Assembly (NCBI GenBank): GCA_944329545.1
Contig: CALVIK010000069.1
Coordinates: forward strand, 1 to 5,281
DNA from: an uncultured Bacilli bacterium
Lineage (GTDB): Bacteria; Bacillota_I; Bacilli_A; RF39; UBA660
Direction of reading: 5' to 3'
Length of the DNA: 5,281 nt
Position numbers and translations under genes: made by a program. Positions 1 to 5,281 of this stretch are shown piece by piece; position 1 is the stretch's first letter; each line of letters begins with the position of its first letter. Under the pieces are notes generated by a model, which did no database searches, was not told the origin of the DNA, and saw only the letters and a program-made list of their open reading frames with translations.

Positions 1-34
1 AAAAAATCGTAACAGAAAATGTTATGATTTTTTT
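1..34 (+). terminator. Intrinsic terminator of an upstream gene
   Basis: Arms 1-14 and 20-33 are complementary along all 14 positions (one G-U pair) around a GAAAA loop, and the 3' arm runs into a tract of T (28-34). This is the form of a rho-independent terminator for a plus-strand gene ending before the window. The A-run at the 5' end means it could also stop minus-strand transcription. It separates the SpoVID-like gene from whatever lies upstream. Confidence 0.8.
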
Positions 35-81
35 GTAATTAAATAAGTTTTAAATAATATAATTGGGTAGGAGGGGAAAAT

Positions 82-702
82 ATGAAAAAAATAATTCCAT
101 TTAAAAAAGAAATAACTTTAGAAACTAATATTGCGGGTATTAATAGTATTTCTTTGGAGCATACTTTAGAAAAAAAAGAAGAAAATATTATTAGTGGTGA
201 TTTTATTGTTAGTGGTGCTTATAAAATGACGCCTTCAAGTATTACTTTAGATAACTTTGAATATAAACTTCCGGTTAATATTACTATTGATAGTAAATAT
301 AATACAGATAATATTAAAATAGATATTAATGATTTTTACTATGAAGTAATTAATGATAAAATTTTAGCTATTAATATTGAAGTAGCTATAGATGAACTAG
401 AAGAAAAAAAAGAAGAAGAAAGAAAGGAGGTATTAGAGGTGGATGTTAAAGAAGAGGTAGAACCTGAAAAACAAGAAGAAAAGGAAGAAAAAGAAGAAAC
501 GCGAAATACTAAGTCAATTTTTAACACTTTTGATGATAATGATAACTATGTTGTTTATAAAATTCATGTAATTACCGAAAATGATACTATTGAAAGTATT
601 ATGGATAGTTATCAAGTTACAAAAGATGTTTTAGATATGTATAATGATTTAGATAATATAAAAATAGGTGATAAATTAATTATAGCAGATAATGGAAATT
701 AA
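82..702 (+). CDS. spoVID: SpoVID-like spore coat morphogenetic protein with C-terminal LysM domain
   Basis: In Bacillus, SpoVID sits on the forespore surface, is needed for the coat to encase the spore, and carries a C-terminal LysM domain reported to bind a peptidoglycan precursor. Here residues about 10-106 resemble the SpoVID N-terminal domain: the stretch LPVNITID (63-70), then DINDFYYEVINDKILAI (81-97) and VAIDEL (101-106), matches its pattern as I recall it. Residues 105-142 form a Glu/Lys-rich linker. Residues 159-202 form a LysM domain (YKIHVITENDTIESIM at the start, IKIGDKLIIA at the end). At 206 residues it is far shorter than the roughly 575 of Bacillus SpoVID, mainly because the linker is short. 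The start is fixed by AGGAGG at 69-74, seven bases before the ATG. The following gene overlaps by 11 bases and resembles ysxE, the gene next to spoVID in Bacillus, which supports the call. There is no signal peptide, as expected for a mother-cell cytoplasmic protein. Identification is from memory of the family, not a search. Confidence 0.75.
   Translation: MKKIIPFKKEITLETNIAGINSISLEHTLEKKEENIISGDFIVSGAYKMTPSSITLDNFEYKLPVNITIDSKYNTDNIKIDINDFYYEVINDKILAINIEVAIDELEEKKEEERKEVLEVDVKEEVEPEKQEEKEEKEETRNTKSIFNTFDDNDNYVVYKIHVITENDTIESIMDSYQVTKDVLDMYNDLDNIKIGDKLIIADNGN
424..441 (+). promoter_or_regulatory. Internal Shine-Dalgarno with in-frame GTG (possible second start)
   Basis: AAGGAGGT (424-431) lies inside the linker of the SpoVID-like gene. 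An in-frame GTG (439-441, Val120) follows the final G of the GGAGG core by 8 bases. Starting there would give an 87-residue product with part of the acidic linker and the whole LysM domain. The Glu/Lys codons here are gag and aag, where this gene mostly uses gaa and aaa. Purine-rich Glu/Lys/Arg coding can create such a site by chance. Confidence 0.35.
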
Positions 703-1573
703 CGATGCATTAAGAAAATTTACTTTGGTTCCGAAAGAATATATTAATAAAGGTCACAGTACCATTATTAATACTACTAAAGGGAAATTTGTTTTTAAAA
801 ATGGTAATATTAATCCACAAATCCAAGAATATTTAAAATCGCGTAATTTTGATTATATGCCTAGATGTTTAAATAAAAGTAATGATGATTATCGTCTCGA
901 TGAATACATTGAAGGTTATGATATTCCAAAGGAACAAAAAATGCTTGATTTAATTCATTTAGTGGCTTTACTTCACAGTAAAACAACGCATTATAAAGAA
1001 ATTGATACCGAGTATTATGAAGAAATATATGACGATATTAGTGGCAATATTGAATATTTATATAGTTATTATACTGATATTATTACTTTAATTGAAAGTA
1101 AAGTCTATATGAGCCCTAGTGAATATTTATTAGCGCGCAATATTAATAAAGTATATTATATGATAGATAAATGTAGTGAAAGGTTAAATTTCTGGCATCA
1201 AGAAGTTAAAGAAAAAAAGAAACAACGCAATGTTGTTTTACATAATAATTTGTCATTAGAACATTTTATTCGTAATGATAAATCTTATTTAATAAGCTGG
1301 AATAAAGCTAAAATAGGTAGTCCTGTATTTGATATATATAAACTTTATAAAAAACATACTTTAGAATTTGATTTTACGGATATCTTTAAAGAATATGAAA
1401 AACATTATCCCTTACTTTCTGATGAAAAAAAACTTTTGGATACTTTAATAATTATGCCGGATATTATTACATTAGATAAAAACGAATACGAAAACTGTAA
1501 AATAGTTAATAATTTTATCGAATCTTTAGAAAAAGCTGATTTACTTACCAAAAGAAAAGGCGAAAAAGGGTAA
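692..1573 (+). CDS. ysxE: YsxE/CotS-family spore coat protein, probable pseudokinase
   Basis: The 293-residue protein has the outline of the aminoglycoside/choline-phosphotransferase fold used by the spore coat proteins CotS, YutH and YsxE. There is an N-lobe with FVFK (Lys36 in the usual ATP-contacting position), a hinge-like DEYIEGYDIP (70-79), and a C-lobe with HNNLSLEH (184-191) where active enzymes have HGDxxxxN. LISWNKAKIGSPVFD (200-214) stands where they have the metal-binding IDW segment. The catalytic Asp is thus Asn186, the metal-binding Asn is His191 and the second metal Asp is Ser202, so phosphotransfer is unlikely and a structural coat role more likely. The start is constrained: a stop (TAG, 683-685) lies just upstream in frame and no clear ribosome binding site precedes the ATG. 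Translation probably depends on ribosomes finishing the SpoVID-like gene, whose last 11 bases overlap. The order spoVID-ysxE is that of Bacillus. Bacillus YsxE is somewhat longer (about 340 residues). Confidence 0.7.
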   Translation: MEINDALRKFTLVPKEYINKGHSTIINTTKGKFVFKNGNINPQIQEYLKSRNFDYMPRCLNKSNDDYRLDEYIEGYDIPKEQKMLDLIHLVALLHSKTTHYKEIDTEYYEEIYDDISGNIEYLYSYYTDIITLIESKVYMSPSEYLLARNINKVYYMIDKCSERLNFWHQEVKEKKKQRNVVLHNNLSLEHFIRNDKSYLISWNKAKIGSPVFDIYKLYKKHTLEFDFTDIFKEYEKHYPLLSDEKKLLDTLIIMPDIITLDKNEYENCKIVNNFIESLEKADLLTKRKGEKG

Positions 1574-1724
1574 TAAAAAGAAAAATTAAAAAGATAAATA
1601 ATAAAATGACATTAAATCTTGTAACAATAAAAATTGTTAAAAACAATTGATATATAACAATAATAAAACAAGCCATTCCTAAAATACACCATTTACCACG
1701 ACCACACCACCAATTTCTTCGCAT
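1545..1724 (-). CDS. Possible small two-helix membrane protein (59 aa)
   Basis: I do not recognise this family. On the minus strand an ATG at 1724 opens a 59-residue frame preceded by AGGTGAT (1735 down to 1729), a seven-base match to the 16S anti-Shine-Dalgarno complement, four bases before the ATG. Upstream ATG and GTG codons (1730, 1733) overlap that site, so 1724 is the better start. The N-terminus MRRNWWCGRGKW is basic and rich in Trp and Cys. Residues about 13-34 and 38-59 are strongly hydrophobic, separated by TRFN, so two membrane helices with a short turn are predicted. The 3' end overlaps the end of the ysxE-like gene by 29 bases, convergently. Codon choice (att, ttt, tta, ggt) is like the neighbours. 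Against it: the plus strand here is A-rich, which gives Phe/Leu/Ile codons on the minus strand for free, and no good minus-strand promoter is visible. Confidence 0.45.
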   Translation of the reverse strand: MRRNWWCGRGKWCILGMACFIIVIYQLFLTIFIVTRFNVILLFIFLIFLFITLFRLFFW

Positions 1725-1754
1725 ATACATCACCTAATATAATATATTAAAAAT

Positions 1755-1786
1755 AAATAGACGATTATAGGTAATGGTCTATTTTT
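1755..1786. terminator. Terminator-like hairpin between ysxE and the pilin-like gene
   Basis: AAATAGAC (1755-1762) pairs with GTCTATTT (1777-1784). Inside, past one G-G mismatch, ATTA (1764-1767) pairs with TAAT (1772-1775) around loop TAGG, giving 12 base pairs. On the plus strand a TTTTT tract (1782-1786) closes it, so it can end the spoVID-ysxE transcript just before the next promoter begins at 1790. On the minus strand it is followed by TATTTTTAA, so it may work both ways. It is AT-rich and only moderately stable. Confidence 0.5.
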
Positions 1787-1789
1787 GGC

Positions 1790-1818
1790 TTGAGTTTTTT
1801 TATTTATTAGGATATAAT
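1790..1818 (+). promoter_or_regulatory. Sigma-A-type promoter of the pilin-like gene
   Basis: TTGAGT (1790-1795) and a perfect TATAAT (1813-1818) are separated by 17 bases, the ideal housekeeping spacing. The predicted start of transcription (about 1825) coincides with the first base of the AGGAGG ribosome binding site (1825-1830), implying a leader of only about 14 bases. Confidence 0.7.
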
Positions 1819-1838
1819 TATTCTAGGAGGCAAGTGGT

Positions 1839-2381
1839 ATGAATAAGAACGGTTTTATCACATCAGCGCTTTTATATGGAATTTTAGCGTTATTTTTAAT
1901 GTTAATGTTAGGTAGTTTAGCTGTTTTAGCAAATCGCAAAATAAGTATGGATAATTTAAAAGAAGCCGCTTTAAATGATGTTGGCAGTATCAGCGGCGTT
2001 AGTACAGCTTATAATATTTGGGACAGTACTCATTTAGAAGAAACATTTGGTTATTTAGAAGGTACCGCGTCTACTGGTACTTGGACTACAAATGATCCCA
2101 ATCCATATTTTGTTTTGAATACAAATGGTTATCAAAATATTGACGGTATTTATGTTAGTTTGCAAGATACCGTAACAAATGATATGACAGTTATTGTTAG
2201 TTATTCTAATAGTACAACTTTTACTAATAGTACAACTTGTCAAATTTCTAGGGGAAATAAAGACACTTCTTGCTATTTTGATAATGGTAATTATAAATAT
2301 ATAAAAGTGCAGATAGGGGATAGAATAAATCTTTCTTATAAAATTACAGATATTAGTTTAATTGCTGAAAAACAAGATTAA
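1839..2381 (+). CDS. Pilin-like, single-span surface protein of unknown function
   Basis: The start is supported by AGGAGG (1825-1830) eight bases ahead. The 180-residue protein opens with MNKNGF and then a hydrophobic helix at residues about 7-31, followed by NRK and a polar stretch. A short basic leader ending in Gly-Phe before a membrane helix is the layout of type IV prepilins and pseudopilins, with cleavage expected after Gly5. However, the position that would be Glu5 of the mature protein is Ala10, so processing by a prepilin peptidase is uncertain; it may simply be an N-terminal signal anchor. The rest (about 50-180) is rich in Ser, Thr, Asn and Tyr with alternating beta-type patterning, as in exported domains, and has two cysteines (134 and 145) that could form a disulfide. 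A near-perfect repeat codes for NSTT twice. No pilus assembly gene is nearby. It has its own promoter and no strong terminator after it. I cannot assign a function. Confidence 0.6.
   Translation: MNKNGFITSALLYGILALFLMLMLGSLAVLANRKISMDNLKEAALNDVGSISGVSTAYNIWDSTHLEETFGYLEGTASTGTWTTNDPNPYFVLNTNGYQNIDGIYVSLQDTVTNDMTVIVSYSNSTTFTNSTTCQISRGNKDTSCYFDNGNYKYIKVQIGDRINLSYKITDISLIAEKQD
2206..2238 (+). repeat. Tandem repeat of 15 identical bases, period 18
   Basis: CTAATAGTACAACTT occurs at 2206-2220 and again at 2224-2238, in frame inside the pilin-like gene. Each copy encodes Asn-Ser-Thr-Thr preceded by Ser or Thr. The 18-base period keeps the frame, so change in copy number would add or remove six residues without breaking the gene. 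Confidence 0.8.
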
Positions 2382-2396
2382 TTTTAAAATAAAATG

Positions 2397-2424
2397 TTTA
2401 AATCTGTAAAAAATGTGCTATAAT
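2397..2424 (+). promoter_or_regulatory. Promoter of the pheST T-box transcript
   Basis: TATAAT (2419-2424) is preceded by TG one base upstream (2416-2417), an extended -10 element. A weak -35 TTTAAA (2397-2402, four of six matches to TTGACA) stands 16 bases before it. Transcription would start near 2431, just ahead of the T-box stem I. Confidence 0.65.
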
Positions 2425-2430
2425 TATTAT

Positions 2431-2650
2431 TAGTTGTTAAAAGCCATGACCAAAACATAGTAGCAAAAGCCCTTATTTATAGAGAGCTAGTGATGGTGGA
2501 AATCTAGCAATAATCTTTTGTGAATTCACTTTGGTAGCTGTATATGTAAAAATATACCGTTTTAGTGCGTTAAACTATTTGAGGTAAGTAGAACTTATAA
2601 AGTAAGGTGGTACCGCGTAAATTACGCCCTTACATTTATAAGTTTTTTTG
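2431..2650 (+). promoter_or_regulatory. Phe-specific T-box leader (tRNA-sensing riboswitch) of pheST
   Basis: Stem I can be followed by eye. Base pairs are AGC (2442-2444) with GCT (2537-2539) and CCAAA (2450-2454) with TTTGG (2530-2534). The specifier loop has AGTA (2459-2462) opposite GAATTCAC. CAAAAG (2464-2469) pairs with CTTTTG (2515-2520). An AGAGAG element and a distal hairpin GCTAG...CTAGC enclose GATGGTGGAAA. The specifier codon is TTC (2525-2527), which reads as Phe and fits the downstream pheS. A further stem is GTATAT/ATATAC (2540-2545, 2552-2557). The antiterminator holds the T-box bulge TGGTACC (2608-2614) between GTAAGG/CCTTAC and GCGTA/TACGC. Its TGGT can pair with an uncharged acceptor end ACCA, matching a discriminator A as in tRNA-Phe. 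Uncharged tRNA-Phe should favour readthrough into pheST. Confidence 0.93.
2592..2649 (+). terminator. T-box terminator hairpin before pheS
   Basis: Arm 2592-2607 pairs with 2628-2644 over 16 base pairs with one bulged A (2634), and a run of seven T (2643-2649) follows. The antiterminator elements (bulge TGGTACC and the GCGTA/TACGC helix) lie inside this same hairpin, sharing its GTAAGG/CCTTAC helix. In textbook T-boxes the two structures instead exclude each other. Confidence 0.75.
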
Positions 2651-2666
2651 TGAATAGGAGGAAATT

Positions 2667-3710
2667 ATGGAATTAGAACAAATTTTAGAAAATTTAAAAA
2701 ACGAACTTAAAGACATTAACGATGAACATTCTTTAAATGAAATTAAAACAAAATATTTAGGTAAAAAAGGAAGTATTACTGGACTTTCAGCCAAAATAAA
2801 AGATCTTTCAATAGAAGAGAAAAAAACTTTTGGCGCTAGTTTAAATAAATTAAAAAACGAAGTTAATGATTTAATAAATGGTAAAAAGCAAGAAATTGAA
2901 GCTAATATTTTAAACGAAAAATTAAGTAAAGAAAGTATTGACATTACTCTTCCAGCTGTAGATTTACCGGTCGGGGCGCCTAGTATTTTAGAAAAATTAA
3001 TTGAAGAAGTTGAAGAGTTATTAATATCAATGGGATATGATGTAATTGATGGACCGGAAATTGAGCTTGATAAATATAATTTTGAAATGTTAAATTTACC
3101 AAAAGGTCATCCAGCTAGAGATGCTCAAGATACTTTCTATGTTCAAGATGAAGAACTTCTTTTGAGAAGTCAAACTTCACCAGTACAAATTAGATGTATG
3201 TTAGAAGCTCAAGGTAAAAAACCAGTTAGAATGATTTGTCCGTGTAAAACTTATCGGCGAGATGATGATGATGCGACCCATTCTCATCAATTTATGCAAA
3301 TAGAAGGTCTTTTAGTTGATGAAAATATTAGTTTATCGGATTTAAAAGGAACTTTCGATGTTATTGCTAAACATTTATTTGGCGAAGATTCCAAGACAAG
3401 ATTTAGACCTAGTTATTATCCTTTTACTGAACCTTCAGTAGAAATGGATATTAGTTGTCATCATTGTAAAGGCAAAGGTTGCAGTATTTGTAAAAACACC
3501 GGCTGGATTACAGTAGCTGGTGGGGGAATGGTTCATCCAAATGTGCTTAATAACTGTGGCTATGATCCTAAAAAATGGAGTGGTTTTGCCTTTGGTTTTG
3601 GCGCAGAAAGATTAGCTATGCTTAAATACAATATCGACGATTTAAGAGTATTCTATACTAATGATTTAAGAGAAAGTAAAACCTTTGATAGGAAGGAGGC
3701 TAGCTTATGA
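2667..3710 (+). CDS. pheS: Phenylalanyl-tRNA synthetase alpha subunit
   Basis: PheS is the catalytic subunit of the cytoplasmic alpha2-beta2 enzyme that charges tRNA-Phe. Residues 1-85 form the charged helical arm that contacts tRNA. The class II catalytic core follows: motif 1 region GHPARDAQDTFY (147-158), motif 2 with YRRDDDDATHSHQFMQIEG (196-214), and motif 3 GFGAERLAML (310-319). Ala308 in GFAFG aligns with Ala294 of the E. coli enzyme, the residue shaping the Phe pocket, so normal specificity is expected. A CX2CX4CX2C cluster (264-275) is of the kind common in Firmicute PheS. Length 347 is normal for the family. AGGAGG (2656-2661) precedes the ATG by five bases. The tail after NDLR (332-335) has little of the usual Phe/Leu ending, and its last codons contain the ribosome binding site of pheT. 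Expression is under the T-box leader just upstream. Confidence 0.98.
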   Translation: MELEQILENLKNELKDINDEHSLNEIKTKYLGKKGSITGLSAKIKDLSIEEKKTFGASLNKLKNEVNDLINGKKQEIEANILNEKLSKESIDITLPAVDLPVGAPSILEKLIEEVEELLISMGYDVIDGPEIELDKYNFEMLNLPKGHPARDAQDTFYVQDEELLLRSQTSPVQIRCMLEAQGKKPVRMICPCKTYRRDDDDATHSHQFMQIEGLLVDENISLSDLKGTFDVIAKHLFGEDSKTRFRPSYYPFTEPSVEMDISCHHCKGKGCSICKNTGWITVAGGGMVHPNVLNNCGYDPKKWSGFAFGFGAERLAMLKYNIDDLRVFYTNDLRESKTFDRKEASL

Positions 3711-5281
3711 TTAGCTTAGAATGGGTTAAAGATTATATTGATATTAGCGACGAAGATTTAAATGAATTGGCGGTAAAAATAACTAAAGCTGGTATTAATA
3801 TTGAAAAAGTTATTACTAATCATATTGATAATTTAGTAATTGGTGAAGTTATAAAATGTGAAATGCATCCTGATTCTGATCATTTACATATATGCATGGT
3901 CAATATTGGTTCAGAAATTACGCAAATCGTTTGTGGAGCTCCAAATGTTCGCGAAGGTTTAAAAGTCATTGTCGCTTTACCTGGGGCTATTTTACCTGGT
4001 GATTTTGAAATTAAAAAAAGCAAAATTCGTGGTGTTGAATCAAATGGAATGATTTGTGCTTTATATGAACTTGGGTTAGAAGAGAAAAATGAAGAGACTT
4101 ATAGTAAAGGTATTGAAGAAGTATCAGCGCAAGCTAAGGTTGGTGCTGATGCCATGAAATATCTTAATTTAGAAGATACTTTATACGAACTTGATGTTCA
4201 TAAACATCGTAATAATGATTGTTATTATCATATCGGTTTTGCCTATGAGATAGCGGCGATTTTAAATAAAAAAGTAACATTACCAGAAGATTCTGTAACA
4301 GTTATTAATGATGATATTAAAAATCATTTTAGCTTAGAAGTAGCAACGGAAAAATGCCCCTATTATTTAGCGCAAATGGTGACAGATGTTAAAATTGGTC
4401 CTTCACCCGATTTTATTAAACGGCGTCTGCAAGCATACGGAATGCGTTCTATTAACAATGTTGTGGATATTTCTAATTATGTGATGCTAGAATATGGTCA
4501 ACCCCTTCATTTCTTTGATAAAGATACTTTGGGTGATAAAATTTTAGTTCGAAATGCTAAGGATGATGAGAAAATAAAAACCTTAGATGGGATTGATAGA
4601 GTTTTAACTCATGACGATATTGTTATTACTGATGGGCATAATCCTGTTTGTATTGCTGGAGTCATGGGCGGAGAAAATACGGAAGTTACCGAAAACACCA
4701 AAACTATTTTAATTGAAAGTGCAATATTTGATAGTGTTAGTATTAGAAATACTGCAGCTCGGTTGAATTTAAAAAGTGAAGCTTCTATTCGTTATGGTAA
4801 AGGTTTAAATTATGAATATACTAATAAAGCTATGGCTAGAGCTTGTCATTTACTAGAAAAATATGCTTCTGCAAAAGTTCTTTCGGGAACTGTTAAACAT
4901 GATACAGTAGATAAAACACCAAAAATTGTTAAATTTAAACCAGAAGAAATTAATTCATTACTTGGTATAACTATTAGTGCGACTGATGTGAAAACGGAAC
5001 TTCAAAGATTAGATTTTCCATATGAATATCAAGATGATACTTTTATCGTTACAATTCCAAATAGAAGGTTAGATATCGACCCTTATGTTAATGATATCGC
5101 TGAAGAAGTAGGTAGGCTATATGGTTATCATAATTTAAAATCAACCTTACCGCAAGTAGCTATTAAAAAAGGTGAGTATGCTAAAGATATAAAATATCGT
5201 AAAATAATTTCTAAACGGCTTCGAACTTTAGGTCTTAATGAAGTAAAAACTTATACTTTAGTTTCTCCTGAAATGGCTAAA
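3707..5281 (+). CDS. pheT: Phenylalanyl-tRNA synthetase beta subunit, 3' end outside the window
   Basis: The frame runs open from the ATG at 3707 to the window edge: 525 codons of an expected 800 or so. The ATG overlaps the pheS stop (ATGA), and AAGGAGG (3693-3699) lies seven bases ahead, so the two subunits are translationally coupled. Domains in order: N-terminal piece (1-38); EMAP/Myf-type tRNA-binding OB fold (about 40-150, with HPDSDHLHICMVN and GAPNVREG); B3/B4 editing region (about 160-400, with INNVVDISNYVMLEYGQPLH at 249-268, MGGENTEVT at 320-328 and NLKSEASIRYGKGLN at 354-368); and B5 domain (about 405-480, with PNRRLDIDPYVNDIAEEVGR and YGYHN). The end (485-525) begins the catalytic-like domain; the rest of it and the C-terminal anticodon-binding domain are cut off. 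Where many PheT proteins read TPNR before the DC motif at the start of B3/B4, this one reads HKHRNNDCYYHIG (165-177). Confidence 0.97.
   Translation, partial: MISLEWVKDYIDISDEDLNELAVKITKAGINIEKVITNHIDNLVIGEVIKCEMHPDSDHLHICMVNIGSEITQIVCGAPNVREGLKVIVALPGAILPGDFEIKKSKIRGVESNGMICALYELGLEEKNEETYSKGIEEVSAQAKVGADAMKYLNLEDTLYELDVHKHRNNDCYYHIGFAYEIAAILNKKVTLPEDSVTVINDDIKNHFSLEVATEKCPYYLAQMVTDVKIGPSPDFIKRRLQAYGMRSINNVVDISNYVMLEYGQPLHFFDKDTLGDKILVRNAKDDEKIKTLDGIDRVLTHDDIVITDGHNPVCIAGVMGGENTEVTENTKTILIESAIFDSVSIRNTAARLNLKSEASIRYGKGLNYEYTNKAMARACHLLEKYASAKVLSGTVKHDTVDKTPKIVKFKPEEINSLLGITISATDVKTELQRLDFPYEYQDDTFIVTIPNRRLDIDPYVNDIAEEVGRLYGYHNLKSTLPQVAIKKGEYAKDIKYRKIISKRLRTLGLNEVKTYTLVSPEMAK

Noticed and set aside
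33..63. Sigma-A promoter for the SpoVID-like gene using TATAAT at 58-63.
   Set aside because: No -35 box lies at 16-18 bases; TTGTAA is 19 away. A sporulation sigma-E reading (AATATAAT at 56-63 against CATACAAT) matches six of eight but has a poor upstream element. Too weak to list in such AT-rich DNA.
170..411. Two runs of eight A (170-177 and 404-411) in the SpoVID-like gene as programmed slippage sites.
   Set aside because: Lys/Glu-rich coding in an AT-rich genome produces such runs, and the frame continues intact into a good LysM domain.
339..527. Minus-strand frame opposite the acidic linker.
   Set aside because: Ser/Phe-rich shadow of Glu/Lys codons with no convincing ribosome binding site.
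1632..1648. Hairpin AATTGTT-AAA-AACAATT as the terminator of ysxE.
   Set aside because: There is no T-run after it on the plus strand. On the minus strand it lies inside the possible small gene and is only seven AT-rich pairs. The hairpin at 1755-1786 is better.
1764..1769. TATAAT on the minus strand as a promoter for the small membrane protein.
   Set aside because: The sequence 16-18 bases upstream on that strand has no -35 likeness and the box lies within the hairpin arms.
2055..2243. Minus-strand frame opposite the pilin-like gene.
   Set aside because: Composition mirrors the Asn/Thr codons of the sense gene; no start signal.
2375..2407. Terminator after the pilin-like gene.
   Set aside because: Only a five-pair helix (AGATT with AATCT) and short AT palindromes are present, with no stable stem plus T-tract.
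2636..2944. Minus-strand frame opposite the start of pheS.
   Set aside because: Shadow of the Lys/Glu/Leu-rich N-terminal helix of PheS, and it crosses the T-box terminator and the pheS start.

Overview
The window is very AT-rich, with strong AGGAGG-type ribosome binding sites, TGA used as a stop (pheS) and TGG for Trp. It also carries a tRNA-sensing T-box leader and two genes resembling the Bacillus pair spoVID-ysxE. Together these point to a low-GC Firmicute of the class Bacilli, probably a lineage remote from Bacillus. The standard genetic code argues against Mycoplasma proper. The spore-coat genes suggest a spore former, or one that has recently kept part of that program.

Layout, left to right: (1) positions 1-34 are the terminator of an upstream gene outside the window. 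(2) 82-1573 is a two-gene operon: a short SpoVID-like coat morphogenetic protein (N-terminal SpoVID domain, acidic linker, C-terminal LysM), then an overlapping YsxE/CotS-family protein whose kinase-like catalytic residues are replaced. (3) 1574-1838 holds a possible small two-helix membrane protein gene on the minus strand, convergent with ysxE, a terminator-like hairpin, and a clear sigma-A-type promoter. (4) 1839-2381 encodes a 180-residue single-span, pilin-like surface protein of unknown function. (5) 2382-2666 is filled by a promoter and a Phe-specific T-box leader (specifier TTC, acceptor-binding TGGT bulge) ending in an intrinsic terminator. (6) 2667-3710 is pheS, and 3707 to the window end is the first 525 codons of pheT, joined by an ATGA overlap.

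The two recognisable systems are independent. The first pair would act in building the spore coat around the forespore. pheST makes the two subunits of phenylalanyl-tRNA synthetase and should be switched on when uncharged tRNA-Phe accumulates. The pilin-like gene between them has its own promoter and no evident link to either.

No wholly new system is evident. The points most worth a second look are a possible internal start giving a LysM-only isoform of the SpoVID-like protein, the degenerate kinase motifs of the YsxE-like protein, the nested antiterminator/terminator of the T-box, the small minus-strand membrane protein, and the very tight spacing between -10 boxes and ribosome binding sites.
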